From: Muscardinus avellanarius
Taxonomy: Eukaryota > Chordata > Mammalia > Rodentia > Gliridae
Reading direction: 5' to 3'
Length of the DNA: 64,000 nucleotides
Assembly (NCBI GenBank): GCA_963383645.1
Contig: OY726567.1
Location: 71,818,947 to 71,882,946, forward strand
Shown here: positions 56,362 to 64,000 of the stretch, one piece after another
Position numbering within the stretch: the first letter of the stretch is position 1
Layout: every line of letters begins with the position of its first letter
The notes under the pieces: model-generated
Seen by the model: the letters and a program-made list of their open reading frames with translations, nothing else
Told to the model about the DNA's origin: nothing
Databases searched by the model: none
Position numbers and translations under genes: made by a program

Positions 56362-59300
56362 GCCAGGGATGGAACCCAGGGGCATTATACCTCCGAGCTA
56401 TATCCCCAGCACTATTTTTCATTTTTTATTTTGAAACAGGGTCTTACTAAGTTGCAAAGGGCCTCACTAAGTAGCTGGGGCTGGTTTTGAACTTGGTCTT
56501 AGCCTCCCAAGTGCTGGGATTACAAGCATGTGCCACCACGCCCGGCTTCGTTTTTTTTTTTTTTTATCTTTTATTATTATCGTTATTATTTTTGTTGTTG
56601 TTGTGATGATGATGATGATGATGATGATGATGAGGAGGAGGAGGAGGAGGAGGAGGAGGAGGAGGAGTGTGTGTGATGGTGCTGGGGTTCCTGGAAACCC
56701 TTCTACCTCCGGGCTGCACTCTCAGACCTAGTTTATTTTTTTTATTTTGGAAACAGGGTCTCTTACTCTAGCGGGGCTGGCTTTGAACCTGTGTGATCCT
56801 CCTGGCATCTGCCACCACGCCGACGATTTTAATTTTTTAATTTTTATTTTTTTGTGGTGCTAGGGCTTGATCCCAGAGGCATTCTGCCTCTGAACTACAC
56901 CCTCAACTCAATTTGTTTTTATTCTTTATTTTGAAGCAGGGTCTCACTAAGTTGCAGAATGCCTCGCTAAGTTGAGGCTGGCCTTGAACCTGCAATCCTC
57001 CTGTTTCAGCCTCCCAAGTACTGGGGGATTACAGGCTTGCTGTTTGAACTGCAACCTTCACATGAGGTCAGTTCTAGAATTTTCTACTGTTAGTGTCATG
57101 TTGATACTCAGAAGTTACAGAATTTTGAACATTTGATGTGCTCAAACTATATAATGGATTGTGGTAGAATTGTCTGTATATTAATTATTTACATATAATG
57201 GTGTCTTGTTTTGCCACATTTAACTTTAAAAGATTTTTAAAGTCAGGCTGTGGTGCACACTTGTAATCTCAGCATTTGGGAGGCTGAGACTGGAGGATCA
57301 CGGTTCACGGATAGCCTTAGCTACTTAGTGAGGCCCTTTGCAACTTAGTGAGACCCTGTTTCAAAATAAAAGAATAAAAATAGGGCTGGGATGTAGTTTG
57401 GCGGTAGAATGCCTCTGGGTTCAATTTCCATATTGCAAAAAAAAAAATTTTTTTTTTTAAATAAGTCAGGCGTAGCTGGGCGTGGTGGCACACGCTTGTA
57501 ATCCCAGCGCTTGGGAGGCTGAGACAGGAGGATCACACAGGTTCAAAGCCAGCCTCAGCAACTTAGTGAGACCCTGTTTCCAAATAAAGTATAAAATAGG
57601 TCTGAGAGTATAAAATAAGTCGTGTGAAGGTGCATGCCTGTAATCCAGTACTTGGGAGACTGACGCAGGAGGATTGCAGGTTTGAGGTCATTTGCAGCAG
57701 CTTAGGCTCTCCGTAACTTAGCAAGACCTTATTTTCAAATAAAAATAGAGAAACGGCTGAGGTTCTAGCTCCAAGGCAGAATGCCCTGTTTTTTGTTGTT
57801 GTTTTTGGTGGTACTGGAGGGTGGAACCTAGGGGCTTTTTCTACCTACAGGCTATACTCCCAGACTTATTTTTTATACTTTATTTGGAAACAGGGTCTCA
57901 TTAAGTCCCTTTACTAAGTAGCTGAGGCTAGCTTTGAACCTGTGCAATCCTCCTGTCTCAGCCTCTCAAGTGCTGGGATTACAAGTGTGCACTACACACC
58001 ACATCTGGCTTGTTTGTTTGTTTGTTTGTTTGTTTAGTAGTACTGAGGGTGGAACCCAGGGACTTTTCTACCTCCGGGCTATACTCCCAGACTTCTTTTT
58101 TATACTTTATTTAGAAACAGGGTCTCACTAAGTAGCTTAAGCTGGCTTTGAACCTGTGCGATCTCTCTGTCTCAGCCTCCCAAGAGCTGGGATTACAAGT
58201 GTGTGCCACTACGCCCGGCTGTCCCTGGGTTCACACACAAAAAACTTTTTAAATATTTGAAGTAGATGATAGCTCTAAAGTATGCATCATTAGAGAATAA
58301 AGGTGTCTCTTTCTACATAATACAATCTTGTAATTGTGTGTGTGTGGGGGGGGGGGTACCAGAGATGGAACCCGGGGACCTTCTACCTCTGGGCTGCATT
58401 CCAGACCTGTTTTATTTTGTATTTGAAAACAGGGTCTCAGTAAGTTAATAAGAGCCTCACTACAGTTGCTGAGGCTGGTTTTGAGCCTGTGATTCTCCTG
58501 TCTCAGACTCCTAAGTACTGGGATTTTACAGGTGTGTGTCATAAAACCCAGTTCCTGTTACTACTATAACTTAATTTTTTTTTTTTACTACATGGTGCTG
58601 GGGATTGAACCCAGAGGCATTCTACCTCCAAGCTACATCCTAAGTCCTATTTTTTTTTTTATTTGGAAACAGTCTTTCTAGGTTGGTAAAGTCTCTCTAC
58701 TTGCTGAGGCTGTCTTTGAACCTGCAATCCTCCTGTCAACCTCCCAAGTATTGGGATTACAAGTGTGCACCACTGTGCCTGCCCATTAATACTTCTAACA
58801 TTGTTACTTAAACATGTAATGCAGTGGTGCATCCTCAGTGTAGTAGCAGCAGCAGTCTGTGAACCTGGATCCAGTTAAAGTTTACATAATGCATTTAATA
58901 GTTGTGTTTCTGATGCTTCTTTTGTCTTGAATATCCTACCCTGTTTTCTTTCTTTTTCATATTGACTTGTGGAGATGGGACCACCTGGAGGGGTGGGGGG
59001 TCCACGCCTATAATCCCACTTCTTGGGAGGCTGAGACAGAAGGATCACAGGTCAAGACCAGCCTTAGCAACTTAATGAGGCCCTCAAAAACTTAGGAAGA
59101 CTGTTTCCAAATAAAAAAATAGGGCTTGGGGTGTAGCTTGGATAGAGGTAGAATGCCCCTGGGTTCAATACCCAGAACCACATACCAAAAGGGCAGGGCC
59201 AGATGTCCTAAACACCATTTAACCTGATCAGTGTGATTAGTTGCAGAGTAACTTTTTTTTGTTTTTTGGTACTGGAGGTTGAACCCAGTGGTAATTTATT

Positions 59301-62300
59301 TATTTACTTATTTATTTATTTATTTGGTGGTACTAAGAGTGGAACCCAGGGGCTTTCTACCTCTTTGAAACAGGGTCTCACTAGCTGAGGCTGGCTTCAA
59401 ACCTGTGCGATCTTCCTGTCTCAGCCTCCCAAGTGCTGGGATTACAAGCATGTGCCACCACGCCCGGCATGAGCAGGCCTATTTTGAGTTTAGTCTTGCT
59501 CCTAAGTTGCTGAGAGCTGCTTGCTTTGAACCCACAATGCTCCTGTTCAGCCTCCCACGTAGTACAACCATTTCTGGCTCATTTTTGCTGAGAGTAAGAT
59601 CTCGCTAAGTTCTTGAGAATGGCCTCAAATCTTCAGTCCTCCTCTCTCAGCCTCCCAAGTCCTGGGATTACAGGCCGGCAGCTCAGCTGTTTTTAATCTG
59701 ATGGATGAAGATGTGCTAGGAAAAGACATTGTCATTGAAAACCCAGAAGAAACTAGCAAGAGGGTTATTTTCTCTGGCTTTCTCATTGCCTTTGCTTCTT
59801 GCCTTTCCCATCACCCATTGCAGTAGGGACAGTCTGGTTAGGATATTGCACTTTATTGTAAACAGGGAACAGGTGCTGTAGATAAGCCAGCGTTCGCTAA
59901 GTAATTGCTGGGGGAAGCCCCTAGGCACATATGTTTCTCCTTTGGGGTGTACTTATTTTTGGAACTGATGTGACTATCTGTTCTGCTCACCTTAGTCAAT
60001 TAAATGGTGTTTATTTTACACCACTTCTCCTTTTAGAGCAGCCCACTCAGGCAGACTTTGGAGGTGCAAACACCATTCTGGGGACTCTTGGAGTGCCTGG
60101 ATGAGTTCTTCGGCCTGGACAGGCTTGCTCCGCTCTCTGCTTTGAGGGATCCAGAAGCACTCTTAGGGGAGTGTAGTGTTTGGTGGTACTGGGGGTGGAA
60201 CCCAGAGGCTTTCTACCTCCGGGCTATACTCCCAGACCTTTTTTTTTTTTTTTTTTAATTTGGAAACAGGGTCTCACTAAATTGCTGAAAGCCTCACTAA
60301 GTAGCTGAGGCTGGCTTCGAACCCGTGCAATCCTCCTGTCTCAGCCTCCCAAGCACGGGGATTACAAGTAGGGGAGTAGTGTTTGGAAGAAGTACTGGTT
60401 CCATGAGCCTTGGCTGCCTGTTGGGGTGTTCTGTGCCCGTGGCCTCTTAGAGCTGTCTGCTGGAGCCACTGGCCTCCTGCGCTGTTAGAGGGTGAGGACG
60501 CTCACTTTGCACACTCAGTCATCACTCACATCTGAGAGGCTGTGCTAAGTGTCCCCTTCTCTTACAGGTACCTGGTGACTTTTAGCCCCCTAATGGACAC
60601 TCAGGATGACCCTCAGGCCATAATCATCTGGGACATCCTTACCGGACACAAGAAAAGGGGTTTTCACTGTGAAAGCTCAGCCCACTGGCCAATTTTTAAG
60701 TGAGTACATCAGAGCAGGGACTTGTGTATGGTCTTTTTCTATTTTCATTGATGTAACCTCACACCTTTTTTTCTTAGGTGGAGCCACGATGGCAAATTCT
60801 TTGCTAGAATGACGCTTGATACTCTTAGCATCTATGAAACTCCTGTGAGTATTTTAATGATCTGAAAGATAAACTAGCCCGTGTCTTGCTTGAAATTGTC
60901 AGTGCTCTTGCTCGGTGGCATAGTGCTTTTCCTCAGTTTGTGGTCCAGGGAGGAGAAAGTGGGGCTTAGTACATATAATAGAGGTGTGTTTTCTTGTACT
61001 TTTAATGTTTTGCATTCTGGATTGAGTTCCTGAATCGTGCATGGTCTGCCCTGGCGTGTGTTGCTGAGGCAGTGGCTTTGGCCTTGTGTCTTTGCTGATA
61101 GAATTGTGGTGCTGCTCACCCATCCCCCTCACTGCTTACACTGCTCCCTGGCAAACGAGTGGGGTCGCATTGCTTTCTTCAAAGGGGGGTTGTATGTGCC
61201 ACTGAAGCATTGGCATGGTCTGACTCAACTGTCACACTTTTTTTTTTGGGCAGTCTATGGGTCTTTTGGACAAGAAGAGTTTGAAGATCTCTGGAATAAA
61301 GTAAGTAAATGCTTCTTTCAGGTTTGAGTGGCCTCTGCTGCTGTCACAGAACACTGCAGACTGGTCAAACAGCTGAATGCATTTCTCTCCATCCGGGGGA
61401 TGAGGAACCTACAGATTTGGTGTCGTTGAAGGCTTCCTCATAGGTGGATGGCTTTTCTCTAGCCTCATGGTGGAAGGAGCACCTTTCGAGGGCTTCTTCA
61501 CCAGGGCCCCACGCCGCATGACCAAATTACCTTCCAGAGGTGATAGCTGATGCTACCACTTTGGGGGTTAGGATCACAGCATGTGAGTTTTGGGGGAACA
61601 AGTGTTGAGTTCATTTATTCTCTTTCCTTTATCATTCATTTTTTAGGTAGTTGAAGAACATCACTTACTGCTATAAACCTGGGCAGAGGGGTGCAGCTGG
61701 CCCCTGCTGACCTAATGAGACCAACAGCTCTGGGTCCTCTCCTGCTGCTCTCAAAGCATTTTTCCCATATTGTGCACATAAAGAAGGCCAGTCTTGGGCT
61801 GTATCAGTCTTCGAATTGAAGTTTCTTGGAGCACAGAGACTTCAACTCAAAAGAGCTTTGGATGAAAGGTCTAATCTATTAACAGTTCGGGTGCTGTGAG
61901 GCAGAGTTGTAGGCATCAGAGAATTACAGCTTGTTCTCAGAAGATTTTGGTTTAGACAGTCTTGAAGTAGTGAACAACTATCAGTCCAAGGGTGTTGACG
62001 TGCCTTTTTGTTTTTACATTCTTAGGTGCAATTGGGAATAATAATGAAAAATAAAACCAAGACGTTGGCTCAATAATTGCAAAACAAGAGTATGATGCAC
62101 ATATAAAGATATTAGTTGTAAGCCGGGTGTGGTGGCGCACGCTTGTAATCCCAGCATTTGGGAGGCTGAGACTGGAGGATCGCAGTTTGCGGGCAGCCTC
62201 AGCTACTTAGTGAGGCCCTCCGCAACTTAGTGAGACCCTGTTTTAAAATAAAGAATAAAAAATTAGGGCAAGGGGTGTGGCTCGGAGGTCAAATGCTCCT

Positions 62301-63030
62301 GGGTTCCATCCCCAAACCCGCAAATAAATAAATAATAAAGATACTGGCTTTTACAACACCCATCCTCGAGTGATTTGTGGAGTAGAGAGAATTGACTTAA
62401 TTTGTCCTCAGTCCTTTTACCCTTTTTGACTTGGGGTCTTTCCCTTTTTGCACCTTAATCTAAATTTTCACAGCTTAATTAGCTACAATTTATTTTATTT
62501 GCCTTGCAACAGCATTGTGATAGCCAAGAGTGTGGGGTTAACCTACTTTGTAAGAATGGGTAGGGTTAGTAGCTTCTGTCTGATTCCCAAATAAGTATGA
62601 CAGTGCTCAGAGTGTGGGAGTCAGCTAAGTTGCACACAAGTCAGCACTTGTGTGCAGTGAGCTTTCCATTCCGTTTTAGCTGCCACCACCAATGGTAATC
62701 ATTGTGCTACTACTGAGTTTTTATATAGTGAATGAGTTCCTTTGTTCTTTTCTGGTTTTCAGTTTTATAATCATTTAGTCCTCACATAACATTTTATTTT
62801 ATCTATTTTTTTCCTGCAGAGACTTTTCTTGGTCTCCTGGTGGTAACATAATAGCCTTTTGGGTTCCTGAAGACAAAGATATTCCAGCCAGAGTAACACT
62901 GATGCAGCTTCCTACCAGACAAGAGATCCGAGTTAGAAATCTGTTTAATGTTGTGGACTGCAAACTACATTGGCAAAAAAATGGAGATTACTTGTGTGTT
63001 AAAGTAGATAGGACTCCAAAAGGCACCCAG
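45222..63030 (+). CDS. EIF3B: EIF3B, translation initiation factor eIF3 subunit b (exons 1-10, gene continues)
   Basis: Joining 45222-45699, 50048-50240, 53587-53706, 53915-53972, 54725-54853, 55363-55520, 60568-60699, 60778-60844, 61254-61300 and 62820-63030 gives 1593 bases or 531 codons with no stop, all introns GT..AG. eIF3b is a core scaffold of eIF3, which recruits the 40S subunit and mRNA in the cytoplasm. Residues 1-158 are a low-complexity acidic Ala/Pro/Glu region. About 178-262 is the RRM that binds other eIF3 subunits, with an RNP2-like VIVVDNVP (179-186) and RNP1-like KGYIFLEY (223-230). From about 284 the beta-propeller begins. From residue 160 on it is almost identical to the human protein as I recall it; one change is Tyr for Phe in the TNDYYPEE segment. 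About the last third of the usual 814 residues lies right of the window. Confidence 0.97.
45700..50047 (+). other. EIF3B: EIF3B intron 1
   Basis: 4.35 kb. Repeats: an older B1-dID at 46362-46535 (+), an ID-like fragment at 47445-47525 (-), SINEs at 47540-47620, 47625-47935 (-), 47975-48185 (+), 48300-48610 (-), a hairpin SINE at 48707-48917 (-) with CAAGTTATGGGTTT on both sides (48693-48706 and 48918-48931), 48947-49165 (+, with AAGTAGG flanks), 49227-49440 (+) and 49700-49975 (-). The stretches 45910-46360, 46540-47340 and 49445-49695 are unique with no exon seen. A CCCT-rich run lies near 46978-47008. Confidence 0.9.
50048..50240 (+). CDS. EIF3B: EIF3B exon 2 (RRM, first half)
   Basis: Acceptor TTTAACAG, donor GTGAGT. 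Encodes residues 160-223, from [18 protein letters not shown] through the RNP2-like strand and helix ([19 protein letters not shown]) to EEDGKTK. Ends two bases into a codon. Confidence 0.97.
50241..53586 (+). other. EIF3B: EIF3B intron 2
   Basis: 3.35 kb. Repeats: a hairpin SINE at 50600-50782 (-), 50820-51020 (-), an ID-like fragment at 51245-51310 (-), 51340-51485 (-), a 5'-truncated SINE at 51830-51978 (+), 52085-52370 (-, two), 52385-52610 (+), 52785-52895 and 52905-53105 (+), an ID module at 53115-53180 and (CA)n at 53186-53228. The stretches 50245-50580, 51490-51830 and 53230-53586 are unique. Confidence 0.88.
53587..53706 (+). CDS. EIF3B: EIF3B exon 3 (RRM, second half)
   Basis: Acceptor ACTTCAG, donor GTAAGT. 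Encodes the RNP1-like YIFLEYASP and the last helix and strand ([27 protein letters not shown]). Residues 224-263. Confidence 0.97.
53707..53914 (+). other. EIF3B: EIF3B intron 3
   Basis: 208 bases, repeat-free. Confidence 0.95.
53915..53972 (+). CDS. EIF3B: EIF3B exon 4
   Basis: A 58-base exon, residues 264-283 ([20 protein letters not shown]), linking the RRM to the propeller. Acceptor CTCCAG, donor GTGAGT. Confidence 0.97.
53973..54724 (+). other. EIF3B: EIF3B intron 4
   Basis: 752 bases holding plus-strand SINE fragments (53990-54165, 54185-54295), a CT-rich tract (54298-54375), a minus-strand fragment (54376-54470) and an ID module (54485-54540). Confidence 0.88.
54725..54853 (+). CDS. 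EIF3B: EIF3B exon 5
   Basis: Exactly 43 codons, residues 284-326, [20 protein letters not shown] through IEERA. Acceptor TTCCTAG, donor GTGTGT (a weaker donor than the others). Confidence 0.97.
54854..55362 (+). other. EIF3B: EIF3B intron 5
   Basis: 509 bases with one plus-strand SINE (54930-55140) ending in (GGAA)n to about 55187. Confidence 0.9.
55363..55520 (+). CDS. EIF3B: EIF3B exon 6 (propeller)
   Basis: Residues 327-378, [20 protein letters not shown] through QLIDFSPCE, with a WD40-like strand pattern ([14 protein letters not shown]). Acceptor TCCCACAG, donor GTGAGC. Confidence 0.97.
55521..60567 (+). other. EIF3B: EIF3B intron 6
   Basis: 5.05 kb, the largest intron here. A hairpin SINE at 55830-56017 (-) is bounded by GATACCAAATTTCT at 55816-55829 and 56018-56031. 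Further SINEs: 56045-56225 (-), 56360-56545 (-), 56668-56820 (-), 56840-57030 (-), 57243-57440 (+), 57475-57610 (+), 57620-57790 (+), 57800-58008 (-), 58030-58218 (-), 58350-58555 (-), 58580-58785 (-), 58990-59190 (+), 59250-59470 (-), fragments to 59690 (-), and 60180-60370 (-). (TG)n at 56306-56358; ATT/TGA/GGA compound repeat at 56571-56667. 55521-55815, 57035-57240 and 59690-60180 are unique. Confidence 0.88.
60568..60699 (+). CDS. EIF3B: EIF3B exon 7 (propeller)
   Basis: Residues 379-422, [20 protein letters not shown] through the [13 protein letters not shown] blade to AHWPIF. Acceptor CTTACAG, donor GTGAGT. Confidence 0.97.
60700..60777 (+). other. EIF3B: EIF3B intron 7
   Basis: A minimal intron of 78 bases with a polypyrimidine run and TTCTTAG acceptor. 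Confidence 0.96.
60778..60844 (+). CDS. EIF3B: EIF3B exon 8 (propeller)
   Basis: Residues 423-445, [20 protein letters not shown] to ETP. Donor GTGAGT. Confidence 0.97.
60845..61253 (+). other. EIF3B: EIF3B intron 8
   Basis: 409 bases with no SINE. The acceptor is a T9 tract followed by GGGCAG. Confidence 0.93.
61254..61300 (+). CDS. EIF3B: EIF3B exon 9 (micro-sized)
   Basis: A 47-base exon, residues 446-460, [15 protein letters not shown] plus two bases. Donor GTAAGT. Frame and phase fix both ends. Confidence 0.96.
61301..62819 (+). other. EIF3B: EIF3B intron 9
   Basis: 1.5 kb. It holds an old MaLR LTR (61330-61615, listed separately) and one plus-strand SINE (62120-62338). 61620-62115 and 62345-62819 are unique. 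Confidence 0.92.
61330..61615 (-). mobile_element. MLT1-type MaLR LTR, antisense
   Basis: The reverse complement follows the MLT1 consensus order: CCAAAGTGGTAGCATCAG-like, AGGTAATTTGGTCATG, a GGCCCTGGTGAAGAAG region, CCTTCCACCATGAGG, CAGAC and CCAAATCTG. The plus strand shows TTGGGGGTTAGGATCACAGC near its end. It is an old, non-coding remnant shared by placental mammals. Confidence 0.75.
62820..63030 (+). CDS. EIF3B: EIF3B exon 10 (propeller)
   Basis: Residues 461-531, [20 protein letters not shown] through [20 protein letters not shown] to RTPKGTQ, ending on a codon boundary. Acceptor TTCCTGCAG, donor GTAAGT. Confidence 0.97.
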
Positions 63031-64000
63031 GTAAGTGAATGCCAGAGTGGACAGGTTATTCTTCATCCTCAGTTCCATTCTTTTATTTTTTGTCGAGGGT
63101 GGGGGGTGGGGGAGGCTTTCTACCTCCAGGCTATACTCCCAGGCTTATTTTATATTTAATTGGAAACAGGGTCTCACTAAGTTGCTGAGAGCTTCACTAA
63201 GTAGCTGAGGCTGGCTTGAAACCTGTGCGATCCTCCTGTCTCAGCTTCCCAAGCACGGGGATTACAAGCGTGCGCCACCACGCCCAGCAGCTAACTTCCT
63301 ACCATTCTGGTTGGAGGATGCTAATGGATATTTTTAGTTGTTTGAATTTGTGGGTTATTTATTTTCAAATCTATCTGGTACTGAAGAAAGTAGTTAGCTG
63401 ATATGTTATAGTGAGAGCCCTTGTTATAGTCAAAGTTGAGGACTGTGGTGTGTGTGTGTGTGTGTGAGTGTGAGTGATGCTGAGTATGGAACCCCCTTTA
63501 AATTTGGAAACAGGATCTTGCTATGTTGCTAAGAACCTTGCTAATTAAGTTTCTGAGGCTGGCTTCAAACCTGCAATCCTCCTGTCTCAGCTTTTCAAGT
63601 ATGCGTATGTCATCATAGGTGACTTTATTTTTCTTTTAAATACAAAGAGTAGCATACTTTACACAGCCTTTACCCAAATTTTATTGTTTGCATCATTTAA
63701 TGTTTTATCAAAAAACAATGCCTGTTTTGCACATGGCAGCCTACACCTATAATTTTAGTGCTTGGCCGAAGGAGGAAGAGCACAGGTTTGAGGCCAGTCT
63801 TGGCAACTTAGTGATCCCTTTTCCAAATAAAAAGTAAAGCTGAGTGTTGGTGGTGCACACCTGAAATCCTAGTATTTGGGAGGCTGGGAGAAAGATCACA
63901 GGTTCAAGGCTATCCTAAGCAATAGCAAGACTCTGTTTCAAAAAAGGCTGAGGTGTAGCTCAGAAATAAAATGCCCCAGCCGGGCGTGGTGGCGCGCGCT
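63031..64000 (+). other. EIF3B: EIF3B intron 10 (start)
   Basis: SINEs at 63110-63290 (-) and 63475-63620 (-, diverged), plus-strand fragments at 63725-63835 and 63838-63975, and the first bases of a new plus-strand SINE head at 63978-64000. A short (GT)n lies near 63450-63468. The remaining exons are outside. Confidence 0.9.

Noticed and set aside
3600..64000. tRNA-like A and B boxes (GTAGCTCAGAGG.. GGGTTCAATCC) as tRNA genes
   Set aside because: They are ID-like halves of SINEs without an acceptor stem or cloverleaf.

Overview
The window is nuclear DNA of a placental mammal, most likely a non-muroid rodent. Two genes show the mammalian synteny of human chromosome 7p22: the first coding exon of SNX8 on the minus strand (ATG at 1548) and the first ten coding exons of EIF3B on the plus strand (45222-63030), about 43.7 kb apart and transcribed away from each other. 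The dominant repeat is a dimeric SINE with a 7SL-derived (B1-like) left half and a tRNA/ID-like right half (B1-dID type), an arrangement known from squirrel-related rodents and some other non-muroid rodents. I cannot name the species.

Layout: 1-1454 is SNX8 intron 1. About 880-1860 is the SNX8 CpG island and promoter. From 1.9 to 44.3 kb is an intergenic stretch made almost entirely of SINE copies nested in one another, separated by microsatellites grown from their A-rich linkers and tails. It also holds a full-length processed pseudogene of TDGF1 (Cripto) at 9265-10244, several LTR-type insertions (7828-8900, 11238-12062, 19779-20348, a related pair at 10816-12660 and 15085-16510, a MaLR-like LTR at 16500-16830, an ERV-like tract at 24600-25740), old L1 fragments, and a GC-rich minisatellite with higher-order structure (23590-24172) inside what looks like a composite SINE-VNTR-poly(A) element. 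About 44.4-45.7 kb is the EIF3B CpG island, promoter and first exon. The rest is EIF3B exons and introns; the gene continues past the right edge.

EIF3B: all ten exon junctions keep the reading frame and have GT..AG introns. They give 531 codons covering the acidic N-terminus, the RRM and the first part of the beta-propeller; the C-terminal part lies outside. SNX8 exon 1 gives 31 codons plus one base. I see no other intact protein-coding gene. The many 60-150 codon open frames across the intergenic region are translations of SINEs.

The most interesting material is in the SINEs: three subfamilies, one of which replaces the middle of its 7SL half with a short hairpin whose stem persists across copies; copies with extra 3' ID modules; and same-strand nesting of young copies in the A-rich linker of older ones.
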